Shown here in pieces: positions 1 to 10,781 of a stretch of DNA of 64,000 nucleotides. The stretch comes from AP-15 sp963703665. GTDB lineage: Bacteria > Pseudomonadota > Alphaproteobacteria > ATCC43930 > CGMCC-115725. Below the pieces are notes generated by a model. That model saw only the letters and a list, made by a program, of their open reading frames with translations, ran no database searches and had not been told where the DNA came from. Numbering within the stretch: the stretch's first letter is position 1; each line of letters starts with the position of its first letter. Position numbers and translations under genes: made by a program. Where the stretch lies: assembly GCA_963703665.1 (NCBI GenBank), contig CAVPFB010000002.1, positions 193,053 to 257,052 of the forward strand, written 5' to 3'.

Positions 1-613
1 CCATGCTCGGCGCCTTGCCGAACACGGCGCCAAAATCGAGGGTGCCGAAGATCACGAAGACGGAAAAGATGCCGAGCGAAAAGCCGAAATCGCCGACCCG
101 GTTGACGAGAAAGGCCTTGATCGCCGCGGCGTTGGCCGACGGCCGATCGTACCAGAAACCAACCAATAGGTAAGACATCAGACCAACTCCTTCCCAGCCA
201 AAAAACAGCTGAAGAAAGTTGTCTGAAGTAACCAATGCCAGCATGAAGAAGGTGAACAGGCTCATATAGGCCATAAAGCGGGGGATCGACTTGTCTTCCG
301 CCATATAGCCGATCGAGTAGACATGGACCATCGACGAGACGACAGTGACGACGACGATCATGACGCCGCTCAGGGGGTCGAGCCGGATCGACCACGCGAC
401 GTCGACGCCCCCGGCGACGATCCAAGTGAACAGCGGGATGATCTGCGGCCCCGGTGCCGCGACGATGCCGCGGAACACCAAGATCCCCAGCACCGCCGAC
501 AGCAGCAAAGCGCCGCAAGTCACCACCTGGGAGCCGCGGTCGCCGATCGCCCGGCCAAAAAACCCGGCGATGATCGCGGCGACGAAGGGCAGAAAGACGA
601 CGGCGAGCGCCAA
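1..613 (-). CDS. nuoL: NADH-quinone oxidoreductase subunit L, N-terminal part
   Basis: This is the antiporter-like membrane subunit of complex I, which takes part in proton pumping. The minus strand reads a hydrophobic N-terminus (LALAVVFLPFVAAIIAGFFG) and then the typical NuoL stretches SSMVHVYSIGYM, FTFFMLALV and FFGWEGVGLMSYLLVGFWY; it is cut by the window edge after about 204 residues. No ATG or GTG lies near the conserved start. A TTG at 613 has GGAGG eight bases upstream, so I take that as the start. It follows nuoK in the same direction but about 190 bp away, across a repeat element, which is wider than usual for this operon. Confidence 0.9.
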   Translation of the reverse strand, partial: MALAVVFLPFVAAIIAGFFGRAIGDRGSQVVTCGALLLSAVLGILVFRGIVAAPGPQIIPLFTWIVAGGVDVAWSIRLDPLSGVMIVVVTVVSSMVHVYSIGYMAEDKSIPRFMAYMSLFTFFMLALVTSDNFLQLFFGWEGVGLMSYLLVGFWYDRPSANAAAIKAFLVNRVGDFGFSLGIFSVFVIFGTLDFGAVFGKAPSM

Positions 614-671
614 GGGCTCAGCCTCCGCTGCGATGACCGCAGGGGCAGCCGGGCAACCTCGCTCCAAGCCC

Positions 672-756
672 CCTGGCCGCGCCTGGCCTGGCCATCCACG
701 CGGTTGTTGGGCTCCACGTCAAAGACGGGGATGCCCGGAACACGTCCGGGCAAAGC
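672..756 (-). repeat. REP-like dispersed palindromic element between nuoK and nuoL
   Basis: Read on the minus strand, positions 755-729 contain GCCCGGACGTGTTCCGGGC, a near-perfect palindrome followed by ATCC. About 30 bases further on, 700-672 has CGTGGATGGCCAGGCCAGGC. This two-part layout (a GCCCGG...CCGGGCATCC half, then a CGTGGATGGCC half) is the common form of dispersed intergenic repeats in alphaproteobacterial genomes. Only one copy of this type is seen in the window, so repeat status is inferred from known elements. It sits inside the nuo transcript and could fold in the mRNA. Confidence 0.5.
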
Positions 757-800
757 GATGAAGTTGCGCGGTTAACCATAATAATTTCTCGGCCCCGCCC

Positions 801-1109
801 TCAGCCTTTCATCATGTTGATGTCTTCGACCCGGATCGTGCCGCGGTTGCGGAAATAGACGACGAGGATGGCGAGCCCGATCGCCGCTTCTGCCGCGGCG
901 ACGGTCAGCACGAACATCGCAAAGGCCTGTCCGACGATGTCGTTCAGGAATACCGAGAAGGCCACGAAATTGATGTTGACCGCAAGCAGCATCAGCTCGA
1001 TCGACATCAGAATGGTGATGACATTCTTGCGGTTGAGAAAGATGCCGAAAATCCCGAGGGTGAACAGGATCGCGGCGACGGTCAGGTAATGCGGCAGCCC
1101 GATCGTCAT
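801..1109 (-). CDS. nuoK: NADH-quinone oxidoreductase subunit K
   Basis: This small membrane subunit of complex I (102 residues, normal size) has three transmembrane segments. It starts MTIGLPHYLTVAAILFTLG and carries the conserved ELMLLAVNINFVAFS stretch with its buried glutamate, then a third helix VLTVAAAEAAIGLAILV, whose AAAEAAIGLA motif holds the second conserved membrane glutamate. Its ATG overlaps the end of nuoJ by four bases, so translation is probably coupled. It looks intact and ordinary. Confidence 0.97.
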   Translation of the reverse strand: MTIGLPHYLTVAAILFTLGIFGIFLNRKNVITILMSIELMLLAVNINFVAFSVFLNDIVGQAFAMFVLTVAAAEAAIGLAILVVYFRNRGTIRVEDINMMKG

Positions 1110-1723
1110 CCGACCCCTCCGCCGACCGGCACCTTGACCACCTCGACCGATTGCCCGCGGGTGCGGGCGAGCTGTGCTGAAATCGACTGCCGGCGCACAT
1201 CGACGCGGCGGCGCAGGGTCAGCACGATCGCCCCGATCATCGCGACCAACAGGATCAGTCCAGCTCCCTCGAAGGCGAACAGGTAGCGTGTGTACAGCAC
1301 GTCGCCGAGCGCCCGCGTGTTGGTCAGGGTGATGCCGCCCGGCGGCAGCGCGGCGGCGCGCCCGGTCGCGGCCGGGATCACGACCCAGCTCAAAATAACG
1401 AAGACCAGCTCGGCCAGCAGCGCCAGCCCGACCGCGGCGCCGATCGGCAGATAGCGGACAAAGCCGCTGCGCAGCTGCACGAAGTCGATATCGAGCATCA
1501 TCACGACAAACAGGAACAGGACCGCCACCGCGCCGACATAGACGATGACCAGGATCATCGCCAGGAACTCGGCGCCGATCAGCACGAACAGCGCGGCGGT
1601 ATCGAAAAAGGCGACGATCAGGAACAGCACCGAATGCACCGGGTTGCGGGCCGCCACCACCATCGCTCCGGCCGCCACCGCCGACGCGGCGAAAATGTAG
1701 AACAGGATCGCATGCAGGATCAT
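1106..1723 (-). CDS. nuoJ: NADH-quinone oxidoreductase subunit J
   Basis: This membrane subunit of complex I has about five transmembrane helices. It contains the family segments ARNPVHSVLFLIVAFF and AEFLAMILVIVYVGAVAVLF. I chose the ATG at 1723 (MILHAILFY) because homologues begin at this helix; the frame is open five codons further upstream to 1738. Its stop overlaps the nuoK start. Unusually it is separated from nuoI by about 470 bp holding a decayed nuclease gene and two palindromic repeats, so its ribosome binding site now lies just downstream of one of those repeats. Confidence 0.96.
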   Translation of the reverse strand: MILHAILFYIFAASAVAAGAMVVAARNPVHSVLFLIVAFFDTAALFVLIGAEFLAMILVIVYVGAVAVLFLFVVMMLDIDFVQLRSGFVRYLPIGAAVGLALLAELVFVILSWVVIPAATGRAAALPPGGITLTNTRALGDVLYTRYLFAFEGAGLILLVAMIGAIVLTLRRRVDVRRQSISAQLARTRGQSVEVVKVPVGGGVG

Positions 1724-1751
1724 CGCCGCCTCGCCCAAGCAGCTGTTTGAG

Positions 1752-1783
1752 CTTCGTCACCCCCGCGAGAGCGGGGGTCCAGG
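1752..1783 (+). repeat. REP-like palindrome, left copy
   Basis: The sequence TCGTCACCCCCGCGAGAGCG continues into GGGGTCCAGG and forms a hairpin (CCCCCGC / GCGGGGG around a short loop). It matches the widespread alphaproteobacterial intergenic repeat whose core reads CGTCA..CCCGCG..CGCGGG..TCCAGG. An inverted, slightly diverged copy lies at 2096-2129, so the two bracket the GIY-YIG remnant as inverted ends. Confidence 0.7.
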
Positions 1784-1815
1784 AGCGACGAGCACCATCG
1801 GATAATGCTGTCGGT

Positions 1816-2121
1816 ATGCAGCGCTGCGTCTCCATGCTGGCAAGCAGGCGAAACGGGACGCTCTACGTCGGCGGCATTTGGGAGCACGAGGTCGACATCA
1901 TCGACGGGTTCACCCGGCGATATCGCGTCCACAGCCTCGTTTCTGCAGAATTGCACTCGACCATGGCCGAAGCCATCATGCCTGAAAACCGCATCAAACA
2001 ATGGCGGAGATCCCGGAAAATTGCCTTGATTGAACGAGCCAACCCCAGGTGGTGCGATTTGCACGGCGAAATCGGAGAGTGCCTGCCGGTTGCATCTGGA
2101 CCGCCGCTTTCGCCGGGGTGA
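1816..2121 (+). pseudogene. Degenerate GIY-YIG endonuclease (COG2827-like) remnant
   Basis: An open frame on the strand opposite to nuo reads MLASRRNGTLYVG, then GFTRRYRVHSLV, ELHSTMAEAI, RIKQWRRSRKIALIE and ANPRWCDLH. These are the blocks of small GIY-YIG (URI-domain) nucleases, in order. The first signature tyrosine is lost (VSM in place of VYM/VYI). The stretch after YVG that normally holds the catalytic arginine (about eight residues) is deleted, and the usual REKRIK block reads PENRIK. I therefore judge it inactive. It is bracketed by inverted palindromic repeats and inserted between nuoI and nuoJ. No homology search was run; the family call is by motif recognition. Confidence 0.7.
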
Positions 2122-2129
2122 CGATAAAG
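2096..2129 (-). repeat. REP-like palindrome, right inverted copy
   Basis: CTGGACCGCCGCTTTCGCCG followed by GGGTGACGA is the reverse complement of the element at 1752-1783 with a few differences. The pair is inverted and encloses about 310 bp holding the GIY-YIG remnant, like the ends of a small mobile or domesticated unit. Confidence 0.65.
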
Positions 2130-2195
2130 CAAGCGGATATGCCATGTACACATCCGTCAGCGCGAGAATGACTGAGGAGCCGGGAGCCATCCGCG

Positions 2196-2684
2196 TCACC
2201 GGTAGGGAGCGTCGAGCGCCAGGTTCTTGGCGATCTCGGCCTCCCATCGGTCGCCGTTGTCGAGCAGCTTCTCTTTGTCATAGAACAGCTCTTCGCGGGT
2301 CTCGGTGGCGAACTCGAAATTCGGCCCTTCGACGATCGCATCGACCGGGCAGGCCTCCTGGCAATAGCCGCAATAGATGCATTTGGTCATGTCGATGTCG
2401 TAACGGGTCGTGCGCCGGCTGCCGTCCTCGCGCGGCTCGGCCTCGATCGTGATCGCCAGCGCCGGGCAGATCGCCTCGCATAATTTGCAGGCGATGCAGC
2501 GCTCCTCGCCGTTGGGGTAGCGCCTGAGCGCATGCTCGCCGCGAAAGCGGGTGCTCAGCGGACCCTTCTCGTAGGGGTAGTTGACGGTGACCGAACGCCT
2601 AAACATGTAGCGCAGGGTCAGCGCCAGCCCGGAGAGCAGCTCGCTCAGCAAGAGGCCGCGCGCGCCGCGTGCCGAAAGTGCCAT
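2196..2684 (-). CDS. nuoI: NADH-quinone oxidoreductase subunit I
   Basis: This peripheral-arm subunit of complex I carries two [4Fe-4S] clusters (N6a/N6b) that pass electrons toward NuoB. Two CxxCxxCxxxCP motifs are present, CIACKLCEAICP (Cys 63, 66, 69, 73) and CIYCGYCQEACP (Cys 102, 105, 108, 112). At 162 residues it is the usual length for alphaproteobacteria. The ATG at 2684 is preferred to the TTG just before it. nuoH lies 27 bp upstream; the gap downstream to nuoJ is abnormally long (see the GIY-YIG remnant). Confidence 0.97.
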   Translation of the reverse strand: MALSARGARGLLLSELLSGLALTLRYMFRRSVTVNYPYEKGPLSTRFRGEHALRRYPNGEERCIACKLCEAICPALAITIEAEPREDGSRRTTRYDIDMTKCIYCGYCQEACPVDAIVEGPNFEFATETREELFYDKEKLLDNGDRWEAEIAKNLALDAPYR

Positions 2685-2711
2685 CAACTCGATCCTCAGC
2701 CCGTCGCCCGG

Positions 2712-3708
<997 letters not shown>

Positions 3709-3716
<8 letters not shown>

Positions 3717-5781
3717 GTGCGCCGGTCCGCGGCGGCAGCTCGCCGTGGTGCGCGAGAAAGACGTCGCTGCATTCGGCCATCGTGGCGCTGGCCCGGCTGA
3801 TCGGGTCGGTGCGGTAGAAATCGGCGATCGGATAGACGAACGGGGCCGGGTCGAGCGGGCCCGCCTCGCCGAACTCGCCCCACGCAGCAGCGGGCGCCCG
3901 GTCGGGTTCGGCCGCGGCCGGACAGGCGTCGCGCAGCCGCCGGCGCAAATCGCCCAGGGTATTGAAGGGGAGCGGCCGCCCGGCGGCACTCGACAGCGCG
4001 CGCACGATTTTCCAATCCTCGCGCGCATCGCCGGGCGGAAAGGTGGCGCGATAGCCGAGCTGCACCCGCCCCTCGGTATTGATGTAGCTGCCGTCCTTCT
4101 CTGTATAGGCTGCGCCCGGCAGGATCACGTCGGCGCACGCGGCGCCGCGGTCGCCGTGATGCCCCTGATAGACGACAAAGGCGGACCCGAGATCGGCGGT
4201 GTCGATCTCGTCGGCGCCGAGCAGATAGAGCACCTCGATCGCGCCCGACCGGCAGCCCTCGACAATGCCGGCCACGTCGCGACCGCCGGGCCCCGGCACA
4301 AGGCCGAGATCGAGCCCGCCCACCCGCGCCGCCGCGCGGTGCAAGACATTGAACCCGTTCCAGTCGTTGCGCACCAGCCCGCAGCTTTCGGCGATCGCCC
4401 GGGCCGTCGCCAGCACCTGCGCGCCGTCCTCCCGCGCCAGCGCCCCCTGACCCAGCACCAGCATCGGGTTCTTGGCGGTGCGCAGCCGCTCGGCCCAGGG
4501 GTGCTTGCTTTCGGCGATCGCGGCGAGCGTCCGGCCGCCGTCGCCGAGCATCTCGACCGGAAACGACAGATCGAGCGCCGGGCCGATCGCGGCGATCGCA
4601 AACCCGCCGCGCAGATGGCGCTTGCGCAGCCGCGCATTGACCAGCGGCGCTTCCCAGCGCGGGTTGGTGCCGATCAACAAACACGTGTCGGCCGCTTCGA
4701 TGCCGGCGATCGTGGTGTTGAACAGGTAGCCGGCGCGGCAGCGCCGATCGAGCTTCGCCCCGTCCTGGCGGCAGTCGAGGCTCACCGCACCGAGACCACT
4801 CAGCAGCTCCTTCAACGCGAACATCGCTTCGAGGTCGCACAGATCGCCGGCGATCCCGGCGATGCGCTCGGCGGGCACCGCTTTGAGCCGATCGGCGACC
4901 ATCTCGAGCGCCTCACGCCAATCGGTCTCGACGCGGAGGCCGCGCCGGCCGGCATAAGGGCGGTCGAGCCGCCGGCGGCGCAGCCCGTCGATCGCATAAC
5001 GCGTCTTGTCCGAGATCCACTCCTCGTTGACCGCCTCGTTGACCCGCGGCAGCACCCGCAGCACCTGAGCGTTGCGCGCATCGACCCGGATGTTGCTGCC
5101 GACCGCGTCGAGCACGTCGACCGACTCGGCCTTGCTCAACTCCCAGGGCCGGGCCATGAAGGCATAGGGTTTCGAGGTGAGTGCGCCGACCGGGCACAAA
5201 TCGATGATGTTGGCCGACAATTCGGAGGTCAGCGCCCGCTCGATGTAGGTGGTGATCTCCATGTCCTCGCCGCGCCCGGTGGCGCCCAGCTCCTCGACCC
5301 CGGCAATCTCGGTCAAAAAGCGGATGCACCGCGTGCAGTGGATGCAGCGGGTCATGTGGGTTTCGACCAGCGGGCCGAAATCCTTGTCCCGCACCGCGCG
5401 CTTGTTCTCCTCGAAGCGGCCGCGGTCGAAGCCGTAGGCCATCGCCTGGTCCTGCAGATCGCACTCGCCGCCCTGGTCGCAGATCGGGCAGTCGAGCGGG
5501 TGATTGATCAGCAGGAACTCCATGACCCCCTTCTGCGCCTTCTGCGCCTTTGGCGACTTGGTGTGGACCACCATGCCGTCGCCGACCGGCATCGCACACG
5601 ACGCGATCGGCTTGGGCAATTTCTCGACCTCGACCAGGCACATCCGACAGTTGCCGGCGATCGCCAGCCGTTCGTGAAAGCAGAAATGAGCGACCTCGAT
5701 CCCAGCCAATTCACAGGCCTGCAGGATCGTCGTGCCCGCCGGCACCTCGATCGGGTCGCCGTCGATGGTCAGCTTCGGCAT
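3709..5781 (-). CDS. nuoG: NADH-quinone oxidoreductase subunit G
   Basis: This is the large iron-sulfur subunit of the NADH dehydrogenase module. The N-terminal plant-type [2Fe-2S] domain uses Cys 34, 45, 48 and 62. Next come the NuoG-specific cluster region with CPICDQGGECDLQD, the [4Fe-4S] pattern RCIHCTRCIRF, and a C-terminal molybdopterin-oxidoreductase-like domain, which in this family has no molybdenum cofactor. It is 690 residues, as in other alphaproteobacteria. The DUF2283-like gene ends 67 bp upstream; normally nuoF or nuoE would be the immediate neighbour. Confidence 0.97.
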
Positions 5782-5848
5782 CGTCTCATTCTCGCTCTGC
5801 AGCCTTCACCGCACGGCTCGATATCGTTGCTCCAAGCACGAGTGGGAC

Positions 5849-6136
5849 TCACTCGGACCCGACCGGCTGCCGGCGTCGCAGCTCTCTCAACGCCGCCACG
5901 ATGTGCTCGGGGCGCTCCGAGGCGTGCTCGATCTCCCACAACCAGGCCTCGCCGTCCCCGGCGCAGTCGTGGATGACGAGATCGGGGCCGGCGTCACGCG
6001 CCACGGCCGTCTGATCGGCTCGGCCCGGCCAGGGCCGCAGCTCGATTGCCATCGTGTCAGTCTCCAGGCAATAGCGCACCGGCTCCCAGGCGAGCCGGGA
6101 ATGAGGGTCATGACCTGTGACCAGAAGGTTCATCAT
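5849..6136 (-). CDS. DUF2283-like small protein, possible antitoxin
   Basis: This 95-residue protein contains YCLETDTMAIELR, then a run ending DAGPDLVIHDCAGDG and LWEIEHASERPEHI. That is the order of motifs in DUF2283 proteins (Y.pe.D.lyi.l, then .D.v.d....G...giEi.Aa). Its ATG overlaps the stop of the upstream DUF4258-like frame (ATGA-type), which points to coupled translation. DUF2283 genes are often second in a pair with DUF4258 genes, an arrangement proposed to be toxin-antitoxin. The pair sits in the nuo operon, in the same direction. Function is inferred from family and layout only. Confidence 0.6.
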   Translation of the reverse strand: MMNLLVTGHDPHSRLAWEPVRYCLETDTMAIELRPWPGRADQTAVARDAGPDLVIHDCAGDGEAWLWEIEHASERPEHIVAALRELRRRQPVGSE

Positions 6137-6398
6137 GGCTCAAAATCTCTATCCCAAAATGCGTCGTGGACGGTTTCGCCATCGGGCTCGGTGACGACCC
6201 GCAGCCAGTGGCCGCGCTCTGCAACCCATCGCCAATGTCGGATGCGGCCGTCCGCTTGGCGCGTACGCTGCTCCGGCATCTCCAATGTGCGCCGATTTCG
6301 ATCGGGTCGATGCGCCGCCCCGGCCGGCCCATGACGTGGCGGGCGTAATGGAGCGTGCGCCAGAACGGCGGCGGCGGGAGCCGCTCGTGATCGGCCAT
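6133..6398 (-). pseudogene. DUF4258-like small protein, frameshifted, possible toxin
   Basis: The frame starts at the ATG at 6398 (MADHERLPPPPFWRTLHYAR) and runs into RPGRRIDPIEIGA. The continuing similarity then moves to the next frame: LEMPEQRTRQADGRIRHW, GHWLRVVTEPDGETVHDAFW. A one-base change near 6290 joins them into one protein of about 88 residues. The DGR...HWLRVV...ETVH pattern fits the RelE-like DUF4258 family, though I am not certain of the family number. It starts 18 bp after nuoF. The shift may be real inactivation or a sequencing error. Confidence 0.5.
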
Positions 6399-6416
6399 GC
6401 CTCGGCCCGGGTTTGC

Positions 6417-7706
<1,290 letters not shown>

Positions 7707-8345
7707 CTACGTCCTCTCGATGCCGGCGCCGGCATCGCCGGCCGGCTCGGTCAAAGTGGTGCGGCCGCCGACCGGCTCGGAGCCGTGCCGGCCGATCATC
7801 GAGCCCGGCGGCGGCGGGGTCCCGGCGCGCAGCGCGTCGAGCAACGCCTCGGTCGCGGGCCCGTCGAGATCCTCGTAGAAATCGTCGTTGACCTGCAGGA
7901 TCGGCGCGTTGACGCAGGCGCCGAGACACTCGACCTCGACCAACGTGAAAAGGCCATCCGCGGTGCTGCCCCCGACCCCGATCCCGAGCTTCTTCTCGCA
8001 CGCGCCGACCACCTCGTCCGAGCCGCGCAGCCAGCACGGCGTCGTCGTGCAGGCCTGCAGCAGATAACGCCCGACGGGCCGCAGATTGAGCATGGTGTAG
8101 AAGCTGCCGACCTCATAGACCCGGATCGGCGCCATCCCGAGAAGCTGCGCGACATAGTCCATCGCCGTCCGCGGCAACCACCCGCCGCTCTGACGCTGCG
8201 CCAGATCGAGCAACGGCAACACCGCGCTCGCCTGCCGGCCCGCCGGGTATTTGGCGATATGCGCCTGCGCGACCCGCAGGTTTTCCGGGGTGAATTCAAA
8301 GCTTTCCGGCTGGTCGAACGGTGGCGCGCCGGCAGGTGTGTTCAT
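7707..8345 (-). CDS. nuoE: NADH-quinone oxidoreductase subunit E
   Basis: This thioredoxin-like ferredoxin subunit holds the N1a [2Fe-2S] cluster. The ligands are visible as Cys 99 and 104 (CTTTPC) and Cys 140 and 144 (CLGAC). It is 212 residues, with a short Pro/Gly-rich C-terminal tail after residue 175 that is longer than in E. coli but usual in this group. The start at 8345 (MNTPAGAPPF) overlaps the nuoD stop by four bases; the longer open frame upstream is an artefact of reading through nuoD in another frame. Confidence 0.96.
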   Translation of the reverse strand: MNTPAGAPPFDQPESFEFTPENLRVAQAHIAKYPAGRQASAVLPLLDLAQRQSGGWLPRTAMDYVAQLLGMAPIRVYEVGSFYTMLNLRPVGRYLLQACTTTPCWLRGSDEVVGACEKKLGIGVGGSTADGLFTLVEVECLGACVNAPILQVNDDFYEDLDGPATEALLDALRAGTPPPPGSMIGRHGSEPVGGRTTLTEPAGDAGAGIERT

Positions 8346-9562
8346 CGGTCGATCTCGCCGAAAACGATGTCCATCGAGCCGATGATGGCGACGACGTCGG
8401 CCAGCATGTGACCGCGGCACATGAAATCGGCCGCCTGCAGAAAAGCGAAGCCCGGCGCCCGGATCTTGCAGCGGTAGGGCCGGTTGGTGCCGTCGGCGAC
8501 GAGGTAGACGCCGAATTCGCCCTTCGGCGCCTCGACCGCCGTATAGGTCTCGCCGGAGGGAACATGGTAGCCCTCGGTATAGAGCTTGAAAAAATGGATC
8601 AGCGCTTCCATCGAGCTCTTCATCTCGGCCCGCGGCGGCGGCGCCACCTTGCGGTCGTTGACCTTGACCGGGCCTTGCGGCATCTGCGCCAAGGCCTGCT
8701 CGATGATCCGCACCGACTGCCGCATCTCCTCGATGCGGACCAGGTAGCGGTCGTAGGAATCGCCGTTCTTGCCGACCGGAACGTCGAAATCCATCTTGTC
8801 GTAGACATCGTAGGGCTGCGCCCGGCGCAGATCCCAGGCCACCCCGGAGCCGCGCAGCATCGGGCCGGAAAACCCCCAATCCGCCGCCTGCTCGGCACTC
8901 GCCACCCCGATATCGACCGTGCGCTCCTTGAAGATCCGGTTCTCGGTCAGGAGCCCCTCGATGTCGTCGATCGTTGCCGGAAAGGTCGCGCAAAAGGCGA
9001 GGATGTCCTCGTCGAGCCCGGCCGGCATGTCGAGATGGACGCCGCCGGGGCGGAAATAGTTGGCGTGCAGGCGCGCGCCCGACACCCGCTCATAAAATTC
9101 CATCAACCGCTCGCGCTCCTCGAACCCCCACAGAAACGGGGTGATCGCGCCGACATCGAGGCCGAACGCGCAAATGCACAGCAGGTGGTTCAGGATGCGG
9201 GTGATCTCGGCGAACAGCACGCGGATGTATTGGGCGCGGGGGGGTGGCGTGATCCCCAACAGCTTCTCGACGGCGAGCGCGAAGGCGTGCTCCTGGCACA
9301 TCGGCGACACGTAGTCGAGCCGGTCGAAATAGGGGATCGCCTGCAGATAGGTCTTGTATTCGATCAGCTTCTCGGTGCCGCGATGCAACAGGCCGATATG
9401 CGGGTCGGCGCGCTCGACGATCTCGCCGTCCATCTCGAGGACGAGCCGCATAACGCCGTGCGCGGCTGGATGCTGCGGCCCGAAATTCATCATGAAATTC
9501 TTGATCCGCGGCGGCCCTTCGAGCTCGCTCTCCGCCACCACGCCCGGACGCGGTTCGCTCAC
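8342..9562 (-). CDS. nuoD: NADH-quinone oxidoreductase subunit D
   Basis: This 49-kDa-type subunit of the connecting module helps form the quinone site near cluster N2. Signatures are NFGPQHPAAHGVMRLVLEMD at the N-terminus, HIGLLHRGTEKLIEYK, and a C-terminus ending in the family pattern (ADVVAIIGSMDIVFGEIDR). It is 406 residues and intact. The start overlaps nuoC by four bases and the end overlaps nuoE, so these are translationally coupled. Confidence 0.98.
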   Translation of the reverse strand: MSEPRPGVVAESELEGPPRIKNFMMNFGPQHPAAHGVMRLVLEMDGEIVERADPHIGLLHRGTEKLIEYKTYLQAIPYFDRLDYVSPMCQEHAFALAVEKLLGITPPPRAQYIRVLFAEITRILNHLLCICAFGLDVGAITPFLWGFEERERLMEFYERVSGARLHANYFRPGGVHLDMPAGLDEDILAFCATFPATIDDIEGLLTENRIFKERTVDIGVASAEQAADWGFSGPMLRGSGVAWDLRRAQPYDVYDKMDFDVPVGKNGDSYDRYLVRIEEMRQSVRIIEQALAQMPQGPVKVNDRKVAPPPRAEMKSSMEALIHFFKLYTEGYHVPSGETYTAVEAPKGEFGVYLVADGTNRPYRCKIRAPGFAFLQAADFMCRGHMLADVVAIIGSMDIVFGEIDR

Positions 9563-10218
9563 CGTCCGCCCCCCGCCGGCCCGCTCCCCGGAGGAGCCCC
9601 GGCCTCGCCGGCCTTTTCGTCGCCAGGAAGAATCTTGTCCATCCCCTCCCAGGGCGACATGAAATCGAAGCTGCGGAACTCCTGCTGCAGGCGAACCGGC
9701 TCGTAGACGACTCGCTTCTGCTCCTCGTCGTAGCGCACCTCGACATATCCGGTCAGCGGGAAGTCCTTGCGCAGCGGGTGCCCCTCGAACCCGTAATCGG
9801 TCAGGATCCGGCGCAGATCGGGATTATCGGCGAAGTAGATCCCGTAGAGGTCCCAGGCCTCACGCTCCCACCAGCCGGCGCAGCTGAACAGCACCGTCGC
9901 CGACGGCACCGGCTCGTTCTCGTCGGTCTCGACCTTGAGGCGGATGCGCTGGTTGAGGCTCATGCTGAGGAGATTGTAGACGACCTCGAAACGCATCGGG
10001 CGATCGGGAAAATCGACCCCGCAAACGTCGCAGAGCACGGTGAACCGGCATTTCGGATCGTCGCGCAAAAAACCCAGCACCCGCGGCAAGGCCGCTCGCT
10101 CGACCCGCACGCTCAGCTCGCCATGGCGGATCTCATGCTCGCCCACCGCCTCGGGCAAAGCCGCCGCGAGATGCTCGGCAAGGGCCTTCAATCGTTGCTC
10201 CACCGGAGGTTCTTCCAT
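9559..10218 (-). CDS. nuoC: NADH-quinone oxidoreductase subunit C
   Basis: This 30-kDa-type subunit of the connecting arm contains the signature ERREAWDLYGI-like block (WEREAWDLYGIYFADNPDLR), then ILTDYGFEGHPLRKDFPLTG. It is 219 residues with a Gly/Pro-rich tail. I start at the ATG at 10218 (MEEPPVEQRL); the open frame extends upstream but that part has no NuoC similarity and overlaps nuoB. nuoB ends eight bases upstream. Confidence 0.96.
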   Translation of the reverse strand: MEEPPVEQRLKALAEHLAAALPEAVGEHEIRHGELSVRVERAALPRVLGFLRDDPKCRFTVLCDVCGVDFPDRPMRFEVVYNLLSMSLNQRIRLKVETDENEPVPSATVLFSCAGWWEREAWDLYGIYFADNPDLRRILTDYGFEGHPLRKDFPLTGYVEVRYDEEQKRVVYEPVRLQQEFRSFDFMSPWEGMDKILPGDEKAGEAGAPPGSGPAGGGR

Positions 10219-10226
10219 CGGCGCAA

Positions 10227-10781
10227 TCAGCGGGCGAAATTGCGGGTACGCCGGATCTTCTTCTGCAGCAGCAGGACGCCGTACAGCAGCGCTTCCGCGG
10301 TCGGCGGACAGCCCGGCACATAGACGTCGACCGGAACGATCCGGTCGCAGCCGCGCACCACCGAATAGGAATAATGGTAGTAGCCGCCGCCATTGGCACA
10401 CGAGCCCATTGAGATCACCCAGCGCGGCTCGGCCATCTGGTCGTAGACCTTGCGCAGCGCCGGCGCCATTTTGTTGCACAAGGTGCCGGCGACGATCATC
10501 ACGTCGGACTGGCGCGGACTGGCGCGAAACACGACGCCGAAGCGATCGAGGTCATAGCGGCTGGCGCCGGTGTGCATCATCTCGACCGCACAGCAGGCCA
10601 GGCCAAAGGTCATCGGCCACAGCGAGCCGCTGCGCGCCCAATTGACGAGGCTATCGAGACGCGCCGTGACAAAGCCCTTGTCCTGGACTTCCTCGGTCGC
10701 CGCCCGCAGCAGCAGGGTCTGCTCGCCGGCTGAAACAGCGCCGGACGGAACCGGACGCTGCGGTGCATCGGTCACTCCCAT
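10227..10781 (-). CDS. nuoB: NADH-quinone oxidoreductase subunit B
   Basis: This subunit holds the terminal [4Fe-4S] cluster N2, which reduces quinone. The ligand motifs are GLACCAVEMM (tandem cysteines), SMGSCANGGG and VPGCPPTAEALL. I prefer the ATG at 10781 (MGVTDAPQRP); an in-frame start exists seven codons earlier. It overlaps the nuoA stop by ten bases. It is 184 residues and intact. Confidence 0.97.
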   Translation of the reverse strand: MGVTDAPQRPVPSGAVSAGEQTLLLRAATEEVQDKGFVTARLDSLVNWARSGSLWPMTFGLACCAVEMMHTGASRYDLDRFGVVFRASPRQSDVMIVAGTLCNKMAPALRKVYDQMAEPRWVISMGSCANGGGYYHYSYSVVRGCDRIVPVDVYVPGCPPTAEALLYGVLLLQKKIRRTRNFAR

